Below, piece after piece: positions 8,647 through 12,333 of a stretch of DNA of 12,333 nucleotides (position 1 is the first letter of the stretch; each line of letters starts with the position of its first letter). The stretch spans positions 1 through 12,333 of the forward strand of contig JBARCX010000354.1 of NCBI GenBank assembly GCA_049794535.1, given 5' to 3'. Origin of the DNA: JBARCX01 sp049794535 (GTDB lineage Bacteria > Pseudomonadota > Gammaproteobacteria > Xanthomonadales > Rhodanobacteraceae). The notes under the pieces were generated by a model, which saw only the letters and a program-made list of their open reading frames with translations, was not told where the DNA came from and ran no database searches. Position numbers and translations under genes: made by a program.

Positions 8647-9308
8647 TTTGGCTCCCGTGGAACCATGTAGCCGACACCACGTACGGTACGAATCGCATCG
8701 AAACTCAGCTTGCGGCGCAAACCATGGATCTGCACTTCCAATGCGCTGCTGCCGACGGTGTTATCCAAACCGTATAGCGAGTTCTCCAGACTCTCACGGC
8801 GCACGATGCGACCAGCCCGCTCCATCAGTATCTGCAGCAGCGAAAATTCACGCCGCGTCAGTTCGATGGTCTTGCCTCGAAACTCCACTTCGGATGTACC
8901 GATATCCAGGCTCAGTGCACCCACCTCGATGCGGTTGGCCGCAAGCCCCTGTGCACGCCGCGTCAATGAACGGATGCGTGCGGTTAATTCATCCAGGTGA
9001 AATGGCTTGACCAAATAATCATCCGCGCCGGCATCTAGCCCTTTCACGCGTGCTTCCAGCGCATCACGTGCCGTCATCACGATCACGGGCGTACTTACGT
9101 GCGAACGCCGGGCCTCGGCCAGCACATCAAGGCCGTCTTTGCCAGGCAGACCAAGATCAAGCAATACCAGATCGGCGGTTTCGTCGCGCAACGCAATAAG
9201 TGCCTCGCTACCGTTACGCAGCCAGGTCACCGCATAACTCAGGCGCATGAGCGCTTGCTGGATAGCCGCCCCCAACTGCGGATCGTCCTCCACCAGAATG
9301 ATATGCAC
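8643..9308 (-). CDS. OmpR/PhoB-family response regulator (QseB/PmrA-like)
   Basis: A 221-residue two-domain regulator. The receiver has the acidic pocket E7-D8-D9, phospho-acceptor Asp51 (LVLLDLGLPGKDG), Thr79 (VIVMTAR) and Lys101 (DYLVKPF). The C-terminal winged-helix domain shows ELTRREFSLLQILM, the recognition-helix region VGSSALEVQIHGLRRKL and the closing hairpin IRTVRGVGYM. The frame is open upstream to an ATG at 9377, but the GTG at 9308 is the better start: GAGGAG lies six bases before it, the product then begins VHIILVEDDPQL, and its length is usual for the family. It acts in the cytoplasm as a phosphorylation-dependent DNA-binding regulator, activated by the overlapping kinase gene downstream. 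QseB or PmrA are the closest familiar types, but I cannot separate them. Confidence 0.95.
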   Translation of the reverse strand: MHIILVEDDPQLGAAIQQALMRLSYAVTWLRNGSEALIALRDETADLVLLDLGLPGKDGLDVLAEARRSHVSTPVIVMTARDALEARVKGLDAGADDYLVKPFHLDELTARIRSLTRRAQGLAANRIEVGALSLDIGTSEVEFRGKTIELTRREFSLLQILMERAGRIVRRESLENSLYGLDNTVGSSALEVQIHGLRRKLSFDAIRTVRGVGYMVPREPK

Positions 9309-9314
9309 AGCCAA

Positions 9315-9320
9315 CTCCTC
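9315..9320 (-). promoter_or_regulatory. Shine-Dalgarno site deciding the GTG start of the response regulator
   Basis: The minus strand reads GAGGAG, then six bases (TTGGCT), then GTG at 9308. This is a near-ideal ribosome binding site and argues against the longer frame that begins with ATG at 9377. Confidence 0.75.
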
Positions 9321-9382
9321 GTTCCACGCGATACCACACGCCAACGGCACATGGCCAAACATACCCATTGTGCGCAATCAAG

Positions 9383-9399
9383 CTTAGATTGAACTTAAA
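9383..9399 (-). promoter_or_regulatory. PmrA/QseB-like direct-repeat box before the regulator operon
   Basis: On the minus strand the sequence is TTTAAG-TTCAA-TCTAAG, two hexamers with an 11-bp period. The known PmrA box is (C/T)TTAA(G/T)-N5-(C/T)TTAA(G/T). The half-sites match at 6/6 and 5/6 positions. The box ends about 75 bases before the GTG start, a sensible place for an autoregulatory site, and a TATGTT hexamer that could serve as -10 lies downstream of it. The binding protein is inferred from the neighbouring gene, not shown. Confidence 0.5.
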
Positions 9400-9797
9400 A
9401 GCCCTATGCGCGATCTCATCTCAGGGTAATGGCTAGTGATGACAGATGCACAAAAACGGCACAGCAAACTCCTGACTCACCAGCCATCCGTGAGTAGAAG
9501 GAATAGCACCAGGACGACGGAATAGGCATTGCCTGAAGCCCCCTACACTGATAGTCACCGTCCATTAGCACTGCTGGATGAGCGCTAACCGACAATATCA
9601 AGGCGGGATATTTCACGCATCGAATACCACACATCGAATGCAACCTGGGGAAACCCATAGCGACTCCATTCGCCTGATTGACCACCGCCCCCACTGTCAT
9701 TCCTGCATAGGTAATCATGTACCCATTGCCCGATATCCGTCGGTAATAACGCGACTGGCATTTGAGGTCACCAACGATCAAAGCTTCAAGCGAAGCT
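9400..9797. other. Gene-free stretch between the regulator operon and the H-NS gene
   Basis: The gap between the regulator start (9308) and the H-NS start (9918) is about 609 bases. Its middle part holds no gene I can support. A minus-strand frame of 121 codons (9416-9781) has no recognisable domain, no ribosome binding site and Cys/Met-rich, irregular composition, so I treat it as chance. Small dyads occur: TTAGC and GCTAA around 9565-9588, and AGCTTC (9782-9787) with GAAGCT (9792-9797). No tRNA, IS end or T-tract terminator was found. It could hold a long 5' leader, a small RNA or decayed sequence. Confidence 0.4.
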
Positions 9798-9818
9798 ACT
9801 AAAGTGAACTTAATTCAC
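9798..9818. promoter_or_regulatory. Second PmrA/QseB-like box overlapping a dyad, upstream of the H-NS gene
   Basis: On the minus strand, 9814-9798 reads ATTAAG-TTCAC-TTTAGT, again two half-sites with an 11-bp period, each matching the PmrA consensus at 5/6. It shares the 9-mer TTAAGTTCA and 12 of 17 positions with the box at 9383-9399. It overlaps an inverted repeat, GTGAA-CTTAA-TTCAC (9804-9818). The position is about 100 bases before the H-NS start codon. Either a direct-repeat or a dyad-binding regulator could use it. Confidence 0.38.
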
Positions 9819-9857
9819 AATTCGTAACAGCGACATATCCGTATGGAAGTGTTAGGC

Positions 9858-9880
9858 TATATATACATGGACTAATATTC
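9858..9880 (+). promoter_or_regulatory. AT-rich promoter-like segment of the H-NS gene
   Basis: This AT-rich stretch holds overlapping -10-like hexamers (TATATA at 9858-9863, TAATAT at 9873-9878) about 40-60 bases before the ATG. I see no convincing -35 at the right distance, so the promoter may need an activator. AT-rich promoter DNA is also a usual H-NS target, so autoregulation is plausible. Confidence 0.35.
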
Positions 9881-9917
9881 CATAACCGTACACCTCCAAC
9901 AAAGACGAGAATCAATC

Positions 9918-10376
9918 ATGGCCGTTAATCTTGAAACCCTCTCTCCGAAAGAACTTCAGGCGCTGATTTCAAATGCCGAATCGCAGATGAAGGCAGCCCA
10001 CGCAAACCTGATTCAGGGCGTGCGGACTAAGATTGAATCGCTGCTCCACAACAATAGCCTGACGCTCGCCGACGTGTTTCCGACCCGTGGCGGCAAAGCT
10101 GGCAAGGCTGGCAAGGGCGGCAAGAAATCCGTTGTTGCACCGAAGTACCAGAATCCGTCGGACCCGGCACAGACCTGGTCGGGCCGTGGCAAGCGTCCGC
10201 TCTGGTTTGTTGCCGCGCTCAAGAAGCGTGGCGTTTCCGCCGATGATCTGCTGATTGCTGGCGCGACCAAGGCTGCAACTCCGGCCAAGGCTGCCAAAGC
10301 TCCGCGCAAAGTAGCCGCCAAGCGTGGCCGTAAGCCGGGTCGCAAGCCTGCCGCCAAGAAGGCTGCGAAGGCTTAA
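9918..10376 (+). CDS. H-NS family nucleoid-associated protein with Lys/Ala-rich tail
   Basis: A 152-residue basic protein. An N-terminal helical oligomerisation region (about 1-50: LETLSPKELQALISNAESQM...) is followed by a Gly/Lys linker (58-70, GGKAGKAGKGGKK). The H-NS DNA-binding domain comes next, with PKYQNPSDPAQTWSGRGKRPLWF (75-97, the TWSGRG.RP.W signature) and ALKKRGVSADDLL. The tail (about 117-152) is Ala/Lys/Pro-rich with KRGRKPGRKP, resembling an AT-hook or histone-H1-like arm. Known role of the family: binding AT-rich DNA in the minor groove, forming filaments and silencing transferred genes. The gene stands alone and ends in a strong terminator. The start is fixed by the conserved N-terminus, with GACGAG some ten bases upstream as a modest ribosome binding site. 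The extra basic tail may increase non-specific DNA binding (inference). Confidence 0.93.
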   Translation: MAVNLETLSPKELQALISNAESQMKAAHANLIQGVRTKIESLLHNNSLTLADVFPTRGGKAGKAGKGGKKSVVAPKYQNPSDPAQTWSGRGKRPLWFVAALKKRGVSADDLLIAGATKAATPAKAAKAPRKVAAKRGRKPGRKPAAKKAAKA

Positions 10377-10408
10377 TTCGACCTAAGCTGCCAGGCTTCA
10401 AGTCCACT

Positions 10409-10445
10409 GAAACCCCGCCGGAGAAATCCAGCGGGGTTTCTTTTT
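10409..10445 (+). terminator. Strong intrinsic terminator of the H-NS gene
   Basis: A perfect 10-bp stem, GAAACCCCGC (10409-10418) with GCGGGGTTTC (10431-10440), a 12-base loop and a TTTTT tract directly after it. It lies 32 bases after the H-NS stop. The minus strand has no T-tract, so it mainly serves the + strand. Confidence 0.93.
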
Positions 10446-10493
10446 ATGAGCGGTATTTTCCTTAGCGTCGGCGAAGCTTTTGCTCGGCCAAGC

Positions 10494-11789
10494 TTACTTT
10501 TGATTAACCTGACCCACGTTGCCGGGCTGGCCGAATTTCGATGTCAGCCAATCAAAAAGAGTCGCTTGCCACAGGCTTGGGGCACCGATCTGGCAGTGCT
10601 CACTACCTCCCGATGCACGGTCAAAAACGGTAGTGGTTACGCTTCGCGCACGCGTCAAACTTTTCTGAAATTCGCCCACCTGTGCCAGCGGAACAAAATG
10701 ATCGTCGGCACCCGCCAAGATCAGAACATCTGCCGTAATGCGAGATGCCACTGGTGCAAGCGTGTAGGCCTTGAAGGTATCGAGCACCGCGAAAGGGTTG
10801 CTTACGCCAAATACCCACATGCCATTTTCCTGAGCCCAGGTTGCTCCTGGATTGGAGCCCAACCCAGCCAGAAAATTCAGCACACCGTAATAACCATGGT
10901 GCCTTAGCCAGAATACAAAGGGTGGAACGTTGCGCGAAGCGATAGCTCCGCCGTCGAAAAACACGTCATAGGCAACCACACCGCTGATACGTGAATCGAA
11001 GGCCGCCGCGCGAGGGGCAAGATAGCCACCCATACTTTCTCCAATCAGCACGATCTTGTTCGGGCTGGCATGGGTCGATAAAAAGGTATCCAGCACCGCG
11101 CCATTAGGCTTCTCCCATTCGGGCGTAAAGGTGAGTCCTTGTTCGCGCAGCACCGAACCCTGCCCTGGCCCCTCATAGGTCAGAACCGAATAACCGTGCC
11201 GATAGGCCGCTGCGATGAGGGTGAAATAATTCTCTTCCATCGTGCTGTCATAGCCGCCCACCATCATCAATAAAGGTCGCTTATCCGCCCCCTCTGGCCC
11301 CGGGTAGTAGATAGCATTGAGGTGATATTTACCGTAGGGCACACGAATGCGTTCGTACTTAATCCCCAATATGTCGATGCCTGAATAAAAGCTATCGATG
11401 TTCTTTTTCCAAACAACCAAACGTTTGGTATTTTGTGGTGCAAGGAAAAATTCCGCGGATCGGTAATAATTATGCGCCCGTAGTAATGCCTCTCCTTTAG
11501 CGATGGGATCAGCGGTGCGATTAGCCAATGCTGCAACACGATCCCCCGTCGCATTCCATGCGTCATACCAACCTTGTGCATCCCCGGATTTAAGGCCAGC
11601 AATTGTCTGTGATACCTCACCCGTATCGCCACCGACTACCGAGGTATCGTTCAATACACGAATAGCCTCAAAGTTATATGTCTGATCTGCAAAGAAACGT
11701 GGATTTCCCAGATCAGGCCGATTCGCCCAAAAATGCCAAGTCACTGCAGCGACCAGTAATGCCCCGCCGATAAAAAGCCAACGCCGCAT
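10494..11789 (-). CDS. Membrane-anchored or exported alpha/beta hydrolase, FrsA/Ayg1-like
   Basis: A 431-residue protein. The N-terminus (RRWLFIGGALLVAAVTWHFW, 2-21) is a signal anchor or uncleaved signal peptide without a clear cleavage site. A helical cap domain follows (about 60-135), with GWYDAWNATGDRVAALA and KGEALLRAHNYYRSAEFFL. This resembles the N-terminal caps of FrsA-like and Ayg1/2,6-dihydropseudooxynicotine-hydrolase-like enzymes. The hydrolase core (about 145-415) has the nucleophile elbow GESMGG (Ser252), a probable acid Asp363 in LILAGADDHFVP and His398 in GGSEHC, so the triad is complete. YEGPGQG (205-211) is the conserved post-strand motif of this group. It is likely a serine hydrolase acting on the periplasmic side; the substrate is unknown. 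The ATG at 11789 has AGGTG five bases upstream. The gene is convergent with the H-NS gene and appears single. Confidence 0.87.
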   Translation of the reverse strand: MRRWLFIGGALLVAAVTWHFWANRPDLGNPRFFADQTYNFEAIRVLNDTSVVGGDTGEVSQTIAGLKSGDAQGWYDAWNATGDRVAALANRTADPIAKGEALLRAHNYYRSAEFFLAPQNTKRLVVWKKNIDSFYSGIDILGIKYERIRVPYGKYHLNAIYYPGPEGADKRPLLMMVGGYDSTMEENYFTLIAAAYRHGYSVLTYEGPGQGSVLREQGLTFTPEWEKPNGAVLDTFLSTHASPNKIVLIGESMGGYLAPRAAAFDSRISGVVAYDVFFDGGAIASRNVPPFVFWLRHHGYYGVLNFLAGLGSNPGATWAQENGMWVFGVSNPFAVLDTFKAYTLAPVASRITADVLILAGADDHFVPLAQVGEFQKSLTRARSVTTTVFDRASGGSEHCQIGAPSLWQATLFDWLTSKFGQPGNVGQVNQK

Positions 11790-11993
11790 GGTTGCACCTG
11801 ATTTGTCTGTTTCGCATAGGGGATCTCTAAATTAAGGGCGACATGCCGATGCTTAGAGAGGTTGAGGCGCACTTTGATGGAGGCCCATGCGGCGATTGTG
11901 AGGCTTGGTTAAAAGGTAGCCAGTGACAGGTGTCAATGGGTTTGTGTGTGGTTGGCGTACTGTGGCACCAAGGCCTCTTTGGTACCAATAGCG
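11790..11993. other. Upstream region of the hydrolase gene
   Basis: No gene is seen here. A 7-bp inverted repeat, TCTCTAA (11824-11830) and TTAGAGA (11853-11859), lies 35-70 bases before the hydrolase start and could be an operator. Further out are a small dyad TGACA-GG-TGTCA (11924-11935) and an imperfect hairpin, TGGCACCAA (11963-11971) with TTGGTACCA (11979-11987), just before the terminal repeat. No promoter hexamer pair is convincing. Confidence 0.3.
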
Positions 11994-12150
11994 AAAACGC
12001 CCGCGGCTTCGATGCCGGCAGCGCTGATTATGTAGGGTGGGATTGTTCGGTCCATCCATGGACCGAACCCCTTCGCGCTTTGCGCTACGGGGCCAGCCTT
12101 CGGCTGTCCCGATTCGCTCCAGGCGAATCGGTCGAACCCGGGTGGGTTCT
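11994..12150. repeat. Hairpin-rich 157-bp intergenic repeat, copy 1
   Basis: The first of two copies with a 183-bp period. It contains five consecutive inverted repeats: TTCGGTCCAT with ATGGACCGAA (12046-12067), CCCC..GCGC with GCGC..GGGG (12068-12092), CAGCC with GGCTG (12094-12106), GATTCGC with GCGAATC (12111-12129) and GAACCC with GGGTTC (12134-12149). The left part has the motif TATGTAGGGTGGGATTG, a style of dispersed repeat known between genes in related bacteria. It is non-coding in my view. It resembles REP/MITE-like elements, but I see no transposase ends. Confidence 0.8.
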
Positions 12151-12176
12151 TACCCAGTCGTTTCCATCAGAAAAAC

Positions 12177-12333
12177 AAAACGCCCTCGGCTTCGATGACG
12201 GTTGCGCTGATTATGTAGGGTGAGATTGTTCGGTCCATCCATGGACCGAACCCCTTCGCGCTTTGCGCTACGGGGCCAGCCTTCGGCTGTCCCGATTCGC
12301 TCCAGGCGAATCGGTCGAACCCGGGTGGGTTCT
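12177..12333. repeat. Hairpin-rich 157-bp intergenic repeat, copy 2 (reaches the window edge)
   Basis: Matches copy 1 with five base differences, all in the first 50 bases; the hairpin part (from 12229) is identical over about 105 bases. The copies are separated by 26 bases (12151-12176) that are unrelated to the unit. The window ends exactly where the unit ended in copy 1, so further copies may follow outside. Confidence 0.8.

Noticed and set aside
9309..9377. Longer response-regulator start (ATG at 9377)
   Set aside because: It would add 23 residues before the receiver domain, while the GTG at 9308 has GAGGAG at ideal spacing.
9416..9781. 121-codon minus-strand frame in the gap before H-NS
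   Set aside because: No ribosome binding site, no recognisable motif and irregular composition. It may still hide a decayed gene, but I cannot support it.
10596..10907. Plus-strand frames opposite the hydrolase gene
   Set aside because: They are shadows of the hydrolase coding frame, which has complete catalytic motifs.
11930..12223. 97-codon plus-strand frame running through the terminal repeat
   Set aside because: It reads through hairpins of a repeat unit and stays open only because the period is a multiple of three; no domain is visible.
11994..12333. CRISPR array
   Set aside because: The unit is 157 bp with one 26-bp gap and only two copies; CRISPR repeats are far shorter, and no cas gene is present.

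Overview
The window looks like chromosomal DNA from a Gram-negative gammaproteobacterium. The Xanthomonadales/Lysobacterales group (Rhodanobacteraceae such as Dyella or Luteibacter) is my best guess. The evidence is a classical type V autotransporter, a short H-NS-type protein with a Lys/Ala-rich tail, a QseC/PmrB-type two-component system, moderately high G+C coding sequence, and hairpin-rich intergenic repeats. The taxon is inferred from protein style only.

Layout. Positions 1-4521 (+) hold the 3' part of a very large autotransporter gene whose start lies outside the window: eight passenger-associated repeats, a final beta-helix segment, a helical linker, a 12-strand-type outer-membrane barrel, and an unusual 144-residue tail after the barrel. 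Facing it is a YegD-like single-domain Hsp70 homologue (4654-6003, -). Divergent from that is a secreted YncE-like beta-propeller protein (6165-7208, +). Its stop codon lies one base from that of a convergent sensor kinase gene (7210-8646, -), which overlaps its response regulator (8643-9308, -) by four bases. About 600 bp without a convincing gene follow, with two similar direct-repeat boxes, one before the regulator gene and one before the next gene. An H-NS family gene (9918-10376, +) comes next with a strong intrinsic terminator. Convergent with it is a membrane-anchored or exported alpha/beta hydrolase of the FrsA/Ayg1 type (10494-11789, -). The last 340 bp contain two copies of a 157-bp hairpin-rich repeat with a 183-bp period, cut at the window edge.

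The genes do not form one pathway. The only clear operon is response regulator-kinase. The most interesting links are a shared OmpR-type box (9-mer TTAAGTTCA) before both the regulator operon and the H-NS gene, the post-barrel extension of the autotransporter, and the terminal structured repeat. I see no mobile element, CRISPR array, tRNA or rRNA, and no strong evidence for a wholly new multi-gene system.
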